Below, piece by piece: positions 14,160 through 22,004 of a stretch of 29,203 nt of DNA. How positions within the stretch are numbered: position 1 is the first letter of the stretch; the number at the start of each line of letters is the position of its first letter. Under the pieces are notes generated by a model, which had not been told where the DNA came from, did no database searches, and saw only the letters and a program-made list of their open reading frames with translations. Source of the DNA: JBOHNM01 sp050730675 (GTDB lineage: Bacteria; Planctomycetota; Phycisphaerae; Phycisphaerales; UBA1924); the NCBI GenBank assembly GCA_050730675.1, contig JBOHNM010000032.1, positions 1 to 29,203 on the forward strand. The letters run 5' to 3'. The translations under genes were made by a program, and so were the position numbers.

Positions 14160-16460
14160 TTGCCTCACACCAACCGACTGGCGCACGAGAGCAGCCCATA
14201 TCTGCTCCAGCACGCGCACAATCCCGTGGATTGGTGGCCGTGGGGGGAGGCCGCGATCGCCGAGGCCCGCCGGCGCGACGTGCCGATCTTCCTCTCGATC
14301 GGCTACTCCACGTGCTACTGGTGCCATGTGATGGAGCGGGAGTGCTTCGAGAACGAGGCGATCGCGCGTCGGATGAATGACGGGTTGGTGAACATCAAGC
14401 TTGACCGCGAGGAACGGCCTGACCTCGACGATCTCTACATGGTGGCCGTGCAGATGCTGACCGGCCACGGCGGCTGGCCGATGAGCGTTTTTCTCGATCC
14501 GCATTCGCTCAAGCCGTTCTGGGGTGGAACGTACTTCCCGCCCGAGCCGGCGCGGAGCATGCCGGGTTTCGGACAGGTGTTGGAGTCGATGGGGCGGGCG
14601 TACCGCGAGCAGCGGGACGAGGTGACCAAACAGTCGGAAGCGATTGCCGGCGCCGTGCGCGAGCGGCTAGGACAACGGCAAGCCCCGGTAGTTGTGGGAG
14701 CGGAGCAGGTGGCGATGGCGGTGCAGTCGCTGCTGACGATCTTCGATCGCCAGGATGGCGGGTTCGGCCGCGCACCGAAGTTCCCGCAGCCGGTGTATCT
14801 CGAATTTCTGCTCGGCGCAAGGGAGGTTGTTGACACCTCCACACGCGAGGCAATCGATGGCTCGCTGCGGCTGACACTCGACCGCATGGCGATCGGTGGG
14901 ATGTTCGACCAGGTCGGCGGCGGATTCCATCGCTACAGCGTCGATGCGTATTGGCTGGTGCCGCACTTTGAGAAGATGCTGTACGACCAGGCCCAGTTGC
15001 TGAGCGTCTACGCACGGGCGGCAACGGTTTTCGGCGATACGTGGTATGGAAGAGTCGCGAGGCGGATCGCAGACTACGTGCTGGCGGAGATGACATCGGC
15101 GGAGGGCGCGTTCTACTCGGCGCAGGATGCCGAGGTGGATGGGATGGAGGGGAAGAACTACCTCTGGGCTCCGGAAGAAATCACGAGCGCGCTCGGCCCG
15201 GCCGACGCGAAGCTTGCTCTGGACCTCTACGGCGTGAACGCCGGACCGAACTTTCAGGACCCGCACCATCCGCACGCGCCGCAGCGCAATGTGTTGCGAC
15301 TTGAGGACCGACCCGATCGACTGGCGGCGAAGCTGCGTGTATCCGAAGCGGAACTCCAGGCGAGCTTGGACCGAATCAACGCGGCGCTGCTCGCGACACG
15401 CGGCGCGAGGAAGCAGCCCCGCCTCGACGACAAGTCCATCGTTTCCTGGAATGGGATGATGATCGCCGCGCTGGCGAAGGCCGGCCGGTTGCTGAATGAG
15501 CGGCGGTACGTGGACGCGGCGGAGCGGGCGGCGCGGTTCATCGAGGGCTTGCGGAGAACTGACGGGCTGGTACGTGTGCATCGTGGCGGACGCGGACAGA
15601 TCCCGGCGCTGCTCGAAGATCATGCCGCGCTCGCCGAGGCGTATGTGGAGTTGCACGGGGCCGGCGCGGAAGTACCGAGCGGCGAATCGTGGCTGGACCG
15701 CGCCGTGGCAACCGTGACGCGCGAGTGTCAGCCGTTCGAGGATGGCGCGGGGGGTTACTTCGACGTGCGTGCGGAACAGAGCGATCTTTTCGTCCGTGCG
15801 AAGTCCAGCTACGACGGCGCGATGCCTTCGGCGTCCTCTGTCATGCTCAACGCCGTGATCGAGTTGGCCCGTGCAACAGGCGATCGCGCCCATCTGGCTC
15901 GAGCCCGCACAGTCCTGGCATCCATGAGCAGCGCGATTGCCGAATCGCCGCTTGCCGCCGTGAACTCCACGCTCGGCCTGTTGAAGCTCCTGCGGATCGA
16001 AGGCTCGGGCTTGGAAACGAGTTTGCGTGAACTCGGCGCGACCGCGCCGAAGGCGGAAGCCACCGCTTCTGACGCCGTCGAGGTCTACGCATCTGCAGAG
16101 CAAGTCGAACTTGAGCCGGGCATGCCGATCGAGCTGACGCTGCGGCTGAAGATCCCCGAGAGCTACCACATCAACGCTGCTGATGCGGCGGAGGCGGCGG
16201 GTGGAGCCTTGGTGCCGCTTCACGTCGGTGTCACCGGCGGAACCGGTCTCGCGGTATACTGCGATTACCCGAGGGGCGAGTCAATTGAGGGCAGCCACCA
16301 CCATATCCACCACGGCGAGGTCGACTTGCAGGTGGCGCTCGAGCTTGCCGGCGAATGGAAGGGCGAGCCGAGGCTGGTCGTCAGTTATCAATTGTGCAGC
16401 GACCGCGCCTGCCTGGCGCCAGCGGCGACGGTGCTCGATGTAAAGATTGGACGAGCCTGA
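14160..16460 (+). CDS. YyaL/DUF255 thioredoxin-domain protein with C-terminal DsbD-alpha-like domain
   Basis: 766 residues from TTG at 14160, with GGAG (14150-14153) 6 nt upstream and the family's typical N-terminus (NRLAHESSPYLLQHAHNPVDW). Residues about 1-165 are the DUF255 thioredoxin domain with CYWC (Cys52, Cys55). Residues about 190-620 are the (alpha/alpha)6-barrel region with GGFGRAPKFPQP, VGGGFHRYSVD and HFEKMLYDQAQL. Residues from about 640 to the end resemble the DsbD N-terminal (alpha) domain, with strands VEVYASAEQVELEPG and YQLCSDRACL carrying Cys746 and Cys751. This tail is additional to the usual YyaL/SSP411 layout. There is no signal peptide, so the protein appears cytoplasmic. 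The function of the family is poorly known. Confidence 0.9.
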   Translation: MPHTNRLAHESSPYLLQHAHNPVDWWPWGEAAIAEARRRDVPIFLSIGYSTCYWCHVMERECFENEAIARRMNDGLVNIKLDREERPDLDDLYMVAVQMLTGHGGWPMSVFLDPHSLKPFWGGTYFPPEPARSMPGFGQVLESMGRAYREQRDEVTKQSEAIAGAVRERLGQRQAPVVVGAEQVAMAVQSLLTIFDRQDGGFGRAPKFPQPVYLEFLLGAREVVDTSTREAIDGSLRLTLDRMAIGGMFDQVGGGFHRYSVDAYWLVPHFEKMLYDQAQLLSVYARAATVFGDTWYGRVARRIADYVLAEMTSAEGAFYSAQDAEVDGMEGKNYLWAPEEITSALGPADAKLALDLYGVNAGPNFQDPHHPHAPQRNVLRLEDRPDRLAAKLRVSEAELQASLDRINAALLATRGARKQPRLDDKSIVSWNGMMIAALAKAGRLLNERRYVDAAERAARFIEGLRRTDGLVRVHRGGRGQIPALLEDHAALAEAYVELHGAGAEVPSGESWLDRAVATVTRECQPFEDGAGGYFDVRAEQSDLFVRAKSSYDGAMPSASSVMLNAVIELARATGDRAHLARARTVLASMSSAIAESPLAAVNSTLGLLKLLRIEGSGLETSLRELGATAPKAEATASDAVEVYASAEQVELEPGMPIELTLRLKIPESYHINAADAAEAAGGALVPLHVGVTGGTGLAVYCDYPRGESIEGSHHHIHHGEVDLQVALELAGEWKGEPRLVVSYQLCSDRACLAPAATVLDVKIGRA

Positions 16461-16468
16461 GCGGCGCG

Positions 16469-16657
16469 TCAGCCCTTGGCGGGTGTGGTGTTCGCCGCGG
16501 CGGGAGCCGGCGGCGTCGCGTTCTGACCCATGGGCACGCGGATATTGGTGGCGCAGTTGCGGCACCGGACGGTTTTGCCGCGGGCCGAGGTGGGCACGGC
16601 GAGGACCTTGCGGCAGTTGAGGTTCGGGCACATGATGCGGACGCAGTCGGCTGACAT
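16469..16657 (-). CDS. Small four-cysteine zinc-ribbon protein
   Basis: 62 residues. Cys10, Cys15, Cys32 and Cys35 form a CPNLNC ... CRNC ribbon, with KVLAVPTSARGKTVRC between, followed by IRVP and a Pro/Ala-rich tail. This CPNxxC-x16-CxxC-xxxxRVP pattern recurs in planctomycete proteins as a zinc-ribbon module, usually fused to larger proteins. Here it stands alone, convergent with the YyaL gene (8-nt gap) and divergent from purA. A role in binding nucleic acid or protein is possible but unproven. Confidence 0.75.
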   Translation of the reverse strand: MSADCVRIMCPNLNCRKVLAVPTSARGKTVRCRNCATNIRVPMGQNATPPAPAAANTTPAKG

Positions 16658-16801
16658 GGGTTAGCCCCTATCTACTCAGAAGGATCGACGGGAAGCCGGA
16701 CGCGCTTGAGGCCGTGCACGGCTATCCGATGACGTCCGCGCCTCAGTTATCGGGCGCGTGCGTTCCTATGCTCGTGCGTTCCAGCCACTTCGGAGTTGCG
16801 C

Positions 16802-18157
16802 ATGCCCGGTCCGACGCCCACTACGCGAGCCAGAATCCAGCCAACCGCGACCGCCGTGGTCGGTCTTCAGTGGGGCGATGAGGGCAAGGGCAAGATCGTG
16901 GATATGCTCGCCGACCGCCACGACGCAGTCGTTCGTTACAACGGCGGGGCCAATGCTGGTCACTCGGTCGTGGTCAAGGGTGAGCGGTTCGCGCTACACC
17001 TGATTCCGGCCGGCATTCTCCACCCGGGCAAGCCCGCAGTGGTCGGCAACGGTGTGGTGATCGACCCCGACTGGCTCGCTCGCGAACTGGATGCTCTGCA
17101 CGCCCGCGGTGTGGATACCTCGGGCCTGGTCATCTCCGACCGTGCCCACGTGGTCATGCCTTGGCACAAGGCCGAAGACGAGCTGCGCGAGCGCTGGTTG
17201 AGCGAGGGCAGCCTTGAGCCCATCGGCACGACCAAGCGCGGCATCGGACCGTGCTATGCCGACAAGGCCTTGCGCGGCACCGCCATCCGCGTCGGCGATC
17301 TGCTCCACCCCGACACGCTCCGGCAGCGGCTTCCATCGATCTGCAAACTCAAGAGCACCATGCTCGGGGCCATCTCGGCCGATCCTGGATCGGTCACATA
17401 CAAGCCCGATGTCATGCTCGACATGTGCTTGAACTGGGGCGAGCGATTCCGGCGCTATATCCGCGATACATCGTCGCTGCTGCTCGACATGCTCGAAGGC
17501 GGCAAGAAGGTGCTCTTCGAGGGTGCGAACGCCACACTCCTTGACGTGGACCACGGCACGTACCCGTTCGTGACCAGCTCGACGTGCGCCACACTCGGCG
17601 TTCCGAGCGGCTGCGGCGTCCCGACCAACTCGATCGGCAGCATCATCGGCGTGATGAAGGCCTACTCCACCCGGGTCGGCGGCGGCGCGATGCCTACCGA
17701 ACTGGTTAAGACCGATGTCGAGAGAGCCCTGGGCGACCGCATCCGCCAAGTGGGGCGCGAGTTCGGAACCACCACCGGCCGGCCTCGGCGGGTGGGGTGG
17801 CTCGACCTGGTCGCGGTGCGCTATTCGGCACGACTGAACGGCGCCACCGGGCTGAGCATTATGCTGCTGGATGTGCTCGCCGGGCTGGACGAATTGAAGA
17901 TCTGCACGCACTACGAGATCGATGGAGCGAAGGCAGACCTGTTCATCGCCGACGGTTATTGGCTGGCCCGGGCGAAGCCTGTCTACCGCACGCTTGCAGG
18001 TTTCGGCGGTGAGTTGCAGAAGGTGCGGCGATTCGATGAACTCCCCGCCGGGGCCAAGGCGTATGTAGAAACCATCCAGGCAACGGTCGGCGTACCGGTG
18101 AAATACGTCAGCGTCGGGCCGGACCGTGAACAAACGATCGAGATATTGACCGCGTGA
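16802..18157 (+). CDS. purA: Adenylosuccinate synthetase
   Basis: 451 residues. It catalyses GTP-dependent joining of IMP and aspartate, the first step from IMP to AMP. Motifs: GDEGKGK (25-31), NGGANAGH (47-54), GTTKRGIGPCY (about 142-152), EGANATLLDVDHGTYPFVTSS (from about 240; usual form EGAQGTLLD), the STRVGGGAMPTEL loop and TTGRPRRVGWLD. The usual guanine-recognition TKLD is MLLD here (17861-17872), so its Lys is replaced. Length and order are otherwise canonical. The start is ATG at 16802, with GGAG (16792-16795) 6 nt upstream. The stop overlaps the uppS start (GTGA). Confidence 0.97.
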   Translation: MPGPTPTTRARIQPTATAVVGLQWGDEGKGKIVDMLADRHDAVVRYNGGANAGHSVVVKGERFALHLIPAGILHPGKPAVVGNGVVIDPDWLARELDALHARGVDTSGLVISDRAHVVMPWHKAEDELRERWLSEGSLEPIGTTKRGIGPCYADKALRGTAIRVGDLLHPDTLRQRLPSICKLKSTMLGAISADPGSVTYKPDVMLDMCLNWGERFRRYIRDTSSLLLDMLEGGKKVLFEGANATLLDVDHGTYPFVTSSTCATLGVPSGCGVPTNSIGSIIGVMKAYSTRVGGGAMPTELVKTDVERALGDRIRQVGREFGTTTGRPRRVGWLDLVAVRYSARLNGATGLSIMLLDVLAGLDELKICTHYEIDGAKADLFIADGYWLARAKPVYRTLAGFGGELQKVRRFDELPAGAKAYVETIQATVGVPVKYVSVGPDREQTIEILTA

Positions 18158-19056
18158 GCGCTCGGATGCCCAACCCAACTGTCGCGCCTGTTGCGAGTGC
18201 CTCCAAACGAAACGCCGAACCGGCGGGTCTTTCGGCGTGCTCGCCATACGCCAATGACTCGGAAGCCCAAGCGATCATTGCAGCGATGCGTCAGCGGAAT
18301 CCGAAAGTCGATCCGCTCACCCACCTGCCCGACGTTCACCCGCGCTGCATCCCGCGGCACATCGCTGTCATCATGGACGGAAACGGACGCTGGGCAACTC
18401 AGCGAGGTCTCTCGCGTCCGCACGGGCACAAGGCCGGCGCACCGACGGTCCGCAAGGTGATCGACGAGTGCGGGCGACTCGGTGTCGAGGTGGTCACGCT
18501 CTACTCGTTCTCGCTTGAGAATTGGAAGCGGCCGCCCGAGGAAGTGCAGGCGCTCATGGCCCTGTACATCCAGTACATGGACCTCGAACGCGACGAACTG
18601 ATGAAAGAGAACATCCGTTTCGTGCAGATCGGCCGGCGCGAGGGGCTGCCCGAGCCAGTGCTGGCCAAGGTCGATGAATTGATGGCGCTGACAGCCAAGA
18701 ATACTTCCGGCACGCTCTGCCTGGCCGTCAACTACGGCAGCCGCGCGGAGATGACCGACGCCGTCCGCGCGATCGCGCGGCGCGTGCAGTGTGGCGAGTT
18801 GATGCCCGACGAGATCGATGAGGCCGTGATCGGTCGCTCACTCTACACAGCGGGCCTCCCCGATCCGGACCTGCTCATCCGCACCGCGGGGGAGATGCGT
18901 GTTAGCAACTACCTGCTCTGGCAGATTTCCTATGCCGAGCTTCACGTGACGCCCGTGCTCTGGCCCGACTTTGGCGTCGCCGATCTGCACGCCGCCATCC
19001 GCGACTACGCGCGGCGCTCGCGCCGCTACGGCGGGTTGGACCAGCCCCCGGCCTGA
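18154..19056 (+). CDS. uppS: Isoprenyl (undecaprenyl diphosphate) synthase
   Basis: 300 residues. It condenses isopentenyl diphosphate onto farnesyl diphosphate to make the long cis-polyprenyl carrier used in cell-wall and glycan synthesis. Motifs: HIAVIMDGNGRWA with catalytic Asp75, HGHKAGA, LYSFSLENWKRP, LCLAVNYGSRAEM and DLLIRTAGEMRVSNYLLWQ followed by YAELHVTPVLWPDF. About 50 residues precede the normal family N-terminus; they are low in conserved motifs and may be a real extension. The GTG at 18154 overlaps the purA stop as GTGA, favouring coupling; a shorter form from ATG at 18286 is possible. Confidence 0.95.
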   Translation: MSARMPNPTVAPVASASKRNAEPAGLSACSPYANDSEAQAIIAAMRQRNPKVDPLTHLPDVHPRCIPRHIAVIMDGNGRWATQRGLSRPHGHKAGAPTVRKVIDECGRLGVEVVTLYSFSLENWKRPPEEVQALMALYIQYMDLERDELMKENIRFVQIGRREGLPEPVLAKVDELMALTAKNTSGTLCLAVNYGSRAEMTDAVRAIARRVQCGELMPDEIDEAVIGRSLYTAGLPDPDLLIRTAGEMRVSNYLLWQISYAELHVTPVLWPDFGVADLHAAIRDYARRSRRYGGLDQPPA

Positions 19057-19092
19057 GGAAGTGCTCCGCCCGATCCGCTACATTCCCGGCTC

Positions 19093-20007
19093 ATGAAGCG
19101 CCGCCTGATGTTCGGACCGGTGTTGATCGCACTGCTGCTCGGCCTGATGTGGCTCGACCAGTGGCTAGCGGATCAGTCTGCGCCGGCGGGACTCTCATTG
19201 CTCACGACCCACGACGGTCGCTGGCAGCCGGGCCTGATCTTGGTGTTCATCGGACTGCTCGCCTGCGGCCGCGCCGGATACGAGCTCTCCCGGATGTTCC
19301 AAGCCGCTGGGATCCAGGCTTCGGCCAAGTCGCTGACGTTCTGCGCCGCCGCTGGCCTGCTCGCCGGCGTGCTGACCATTGGGCCATTGGCACCGCTGCA
19401 CGACATCGGCGCGGAAGTCCTCGGTAGTGCCGCGGGTCTGGCGCTGTTCCTGACCATGCTCGCGTATATCCGCGACCGTGATGTCAAGGGAGCAGGGGGC
19501 GCAGTCGCCTCAGCGGTGCTGGCCTTCGTTTACGTCGGTGTCATGCTCGGCTTCCTCATGGCCCTGCGGCGTGAACACTCGGTCTGGCTGATGGTCATGA
19601 TGATCTTGACCGTCAAGGCATGCGATTCCGGCGCGTACTTCGTCGGCTCAGCGATCGGCAAGCACAAGTTGATCCCGTGGATCAGCCCGGGAAAGACGTG
19701 GGAGGGGCTGGTTGGCGGCGTGCTTACTTCGGCCGCCTGCGGCGTCGGTCTGGCGGCATTGGGACATGAGTGGGGGGCGTTGGCGTCGTGGGCTCGGCTG
19801 GGGCTGGCCGGAGGTGGCGTGCTGGGGCTGCTGCTGGGGATTTTCGGTCAACTCGGCGACCTTTCGGCCAGCGTCTTGAAACGGGACGCGGGGATCAAGG
19901 ATGCGGGCCGGATTTTGCCCGGTTTTGGCGGCTTGGTGGACATGCTCGACTCTTTGCTCATTACAGCACCCCTCACGTACTGGTATCTCGCGACGGTTCG
20001 CGGCTAG
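19093..20007 (+). CDS. cdsA: Phosphatidate cytidylyltransferase
   Basis: 304 residues with several hydrophobic helices. It makes CDP-diacylglycerol from phosphatidate and CTP. The family signature is clear near the C-terminus: KACDSGAYFVG, GKHKLIPWISPGKTWEG, then GDLSASVLKRDAGIKDAGRILPGFGGLVDMLDSL. These carry the conserved Asp, Lys and Ser/Thr residues of the CTP- and metal-binding site. The uppS-cdsA order is a common bacterial pairing and supports both calls. It starts 36 nt after uppS at ATG 19093 without an obvious Shine-Dalgarno. Confidence 0.95.
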   Translation: MKRRLMFGPVLIALLLGLMWLDQWLADQSAPAGLSLLTTHDGRWQPGLILVFIGLLACGRAGYELSRMFQAAGIQASAKSLTFCAAAGLLAGVLTIGPLAPLHDIGAEVLGSAAGLALFLTMLAYIRDRDVKGAGGAVASAVLAFVYVGVMLGFLMALRREHSVWLMVMMILTVKACDSGAYFVGSAIGKHKLIPWISPGKTWEGLVGGVLTSAACGVGLAALGHEWGALASWARLGLAGGGVLGLLLGIFGQLGDLSASVLKRDAGIKDAGRILPGFGGLVDMLDSLLITAPLTYWYLATVRG

Positions 20008-20069
20008 AATGCTCTCCGGGCGCACGGCGCTCAGCGGAAAGAGGCGCACGCCCGGGGTTGGAGCGCTTC

Positions 20070-20882
20070 ATGACTGTTACGGCGAAACTGCTCAGGCTCT
20101 TCCGGGTCGATCAGCAGCTGCGGGGCCTTCGCTCCCGGCTCGACGCGGCGGAGCGGTTCTTGGCGGAGCAGGAGCGTCAGCTCAAAGAGATCGACACTCG
20201 CCACGGCACGATCACGACCCAGCTCAAGAAGCTCAAGACAACCGTCGCCGGCGAAGAGACCGAGGTGCAGGGGATTGACGAGCGGATGGCCAGCCTCCGC
20301 GACAAGATGAACCTGACCAAGACGAACAAGGAGTACTCGGCACTCCTCACCGAGTTGAACAACCTCAAGACCAAGAAGGACGAGCTTGAGTCCGGCGAGC
20401 TTGAGCAGATGCAGGAGGTCGAGAACCTCCAGAAGCAGGACACCGAACTGCTCGCCCAGCGTGAAGAGCGGGCCAAGATCGCTGCCCAGGCCAAGGCCGA
20501 GCGCGACAACAAGGCCGCCGAGATCAAGGACCGCCTGGCCGAACTCAAGAGCCAACGGGATACCCTCGCCGCTGACGTCCCCGCCGACGCCAAGCACATC
20601 CTCGACGACCTGATTTCCCGGCGTGGCGATGACGCTATGGCCCACGTCGAGGTGCTTGATCGCCGCTCGCACGAGTGGAGTTGCGGAGCCTGCATGATGG
20701 CGCTCACCGTCGAGACGATCAACAAGCTCTCGACCGGCTCGCTGACCCGTTGCAACAATTGCATGTGCATCCTCTTCACCGAGGAGGATGTCGTCAGCAA
20801 GAAGAAGCCGAAGGACAACGAGGATGTGGCCAAGAGCCGCAAGCGTTCGGGCACGAAGACGCCGAACGATGCGGCGGCGTGA
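20070..20882 (+). CDS. Coiled-coil protein with C4 zinc ribbon (CT398/zf-RING_7-like)
   Basis: 270 residues from ATG at 20070 (GGAG at 20060-20063, 6 nt upstream); the open frame extends further 5' over cdsA but that part is not credible. Residues about 5-175 are a long charged coiled coil with TKTNKEYSALLTEL (about 83-96), a hallmark of the family. A zinc ribbon follows, with Cys205, Cys208, Cys228 and Cys231 (SCGACMM ... CNNC). A Lys-rich tail ends the protein. In Chlamydia the relative CT398 (CdsZ) binds sigma-54 and secretion components; in most bacteria the role is unknown. It is last in the purA-uppS-cdsA group, before a terminator. Confidence 0.9.
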   Translation: MTVTAKLLRLFRVDQQLRGLRSRLDAAERFLAEQERQLKEIDTRHGTITTQLKKLKTTVAGEETEVQGIDERMASLRDKMNLTKTNKEYSALLTELNNLKTKKDELESGELEQMQEVENLQKQDTELLAQREERAKIAAQAKAERDNKAAEIKDRLAELKSQRDTLAADVPADAKHILDDLISRRGDDAMAHVEVLDRRSHEWSCGACMMALTVETINKLSTGSLTRCNNCMCILFTEEDVVSKKKPKDNEDVAKSRKRSGTKTPNDAAA

Positions 20883-20910
20883 GTGCTCCGCACAACTGAT
20901 TGATAAGCCG

Positions 20911-20931
20911 ACGGCCCGCTCGGGCCGTTTT
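20911..20931 (+). terminator. Intrinsic terminator after the zinc-ribbon gene
   Basis: ACGGCCC-GCTC-GGGCCGT is a perfect 7-bp stem followed by TTTT on the plus strand, 28 nt after the stop codon. It ends the purA-uppS-cdsA run. On the minus strand no T-run follows, so it does not serve ruvB. Confidence 0.8.
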
Positions 20932-21971
20932 CATTTGCCGAAAAGTGTCTCACCCGCCACGACCGGCACGGGCAGCCCAAGATGCTCCGCCGCGGCCTTG
21001 GTGATCATGCGACCGCGGCGTGTACGGGCGAGGAAGCCGATCTGCAATAGGTACGGCTCCACCACGTCTTCGAGTGTGCCTGCGTCCTCGTTCATGGTGG
21101 CGGCCACCGCCTCCAGCCCGACCGGTCCGCCTTGATAGGTCGTCGAGATGATGCGCAGATAGGTGCGATCGAGTTCATCGAGGCCGAGCCTGTCGATGCC
21201 TTCAAGTTGCAGAGCTCTCGCAACAAGCTTCATCGTTACCACGCCGTCTGCTTCCACCTGCGCGAAGTCCCGCACGCGGCGGAGCAGACGGTTGGCGATG
21301 CGCGGGGTGCCGCGGGAGCGGGAGGCAATCTCGGCCAGCGGATCGCCGGCGCTGTCGGCCTTCACGCTGACCGCGAGCAGTTCGGCGCTGCGCCGAAGGA
21401 TCAACATCAACTCGTCGGTGTCGTAGTACTTGAGATGGTGGGTGATCCCGAAGCGCGATCGCATCGGCGAACTGATCAGCCCCGCCCGCGTGGTGGCTCC
21501 GATCAGCGTAAAGGGCTGGAGTGTGATCTGCACCGTCCGGGCGTGCAGGCCGCTATCGACTGGCACATCGATGCGGAAGTCCTCCATCGCGGGGTAGACG
21601 AACTCCTCGACAGCCACGGGCAGCCGGTGGATCTCGTCGATGAAGAGCACATCTCCGTGCTGAAGGCGTGATAGAGCCGACACCAAATCGGTACCGCGGG
21701 CAAGCGCCGGCCCGCTGGTGGTGTAGACCTTGGTCCCCATCTCGGCGCCAATAACGTGCGCCAGCGTCGTCTTGCCCAAGCCCGGCGGGCCGTGCAGCAG
21801 CACGTGCTCCATCGGTTCACGCCGCTCGCGGCAGGCGCGGATGGTGATCTCCAGCTTGCGGATCAACTCCGGCTGGCCGACGTATTCGCCCATCCGCGTC
21901 GGGCGCAGCGACCAATTCCGCTGCTCCTCGCTGCGGATCGCCTCGGCGGTTACGAGTCGTTCGGTGGCCAT
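20931..21971 (-). CDS. ruvB: Holliday junction branch-migration ATPase RuvB
   Basis: 346 residues. It is the AAA+ motor of the RuvABC complex, driving branch migration of Holliday junctions. Walker A GPPGLGKT (61-68), Walker B IDEIH (111-115), sensor 1 GATTRAG (158-164), an arginine finger in SSPMRSRFG (Arg172) and sensor 2 GTPRIANRLLRRVRDFA are present. The C-terminal winged helix follows, with LGLDELDRTYL and EPYLLQIGFLARTRRGR. Length is canonical. ruvA and ruvC are not adjacent. It follows the exported-protein gene by 33 nt on the same strand, so the two are likely cotranscribed. Confidence 0.97.
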   Translation of the reverse strand: MATERLVTAEAIRSEEQRNWSLRPTRMGEYVGQPELIRKLEITIRACRERREPMEHVLLHGPPGLGKTTLAHVIGAEMGTKVYTTSGPALARGTDLVSALSRLQHGDVLFIDEIHRLPVAVEEFVYPAMEDFRIDVPVDSGLHARTVQITLQPFTLIGATTRAGLISSPMRSRFGITHHLKYYDTDELMLILRRSAELLAVSVKADSAGDPLAEIASRSRGTPRIANRLLRRVRDFAQVEADGVVTMKLVARALQLEGIDRLGLDELDRTYLRIISTTYQGGPVGLEAVAATMNEDAGTLEDVVEPYLLQIGFLARTRRGRMITKAAAEHLGLPVPVVAGETLFGK

Positions 21972-22004
21972 GGTCTCCCACAGTGTACCCGATGGCCCCT
22001 CGGC

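Noticed and set aside
14667..16223. A 518-codon minus-strand open frame opposite the YyaL gene
   Set aside because: The plus strand encodes a full-length conserved protein here; the antisense translation has no recognisable domain.
16767..16772. TATGCT as a -10 box for purA
   Set aside because: No acceptable -35 hexamer lies 16-18 nt upstream, so a promoter is not called.
19770..20069. Upstream extension of the coiled-coil/zinc-ribbon open frame
   Set aside because: It overlaps cdsA in another frame; ATG 20070 with GGAG 6 nt upstream fits the family start.
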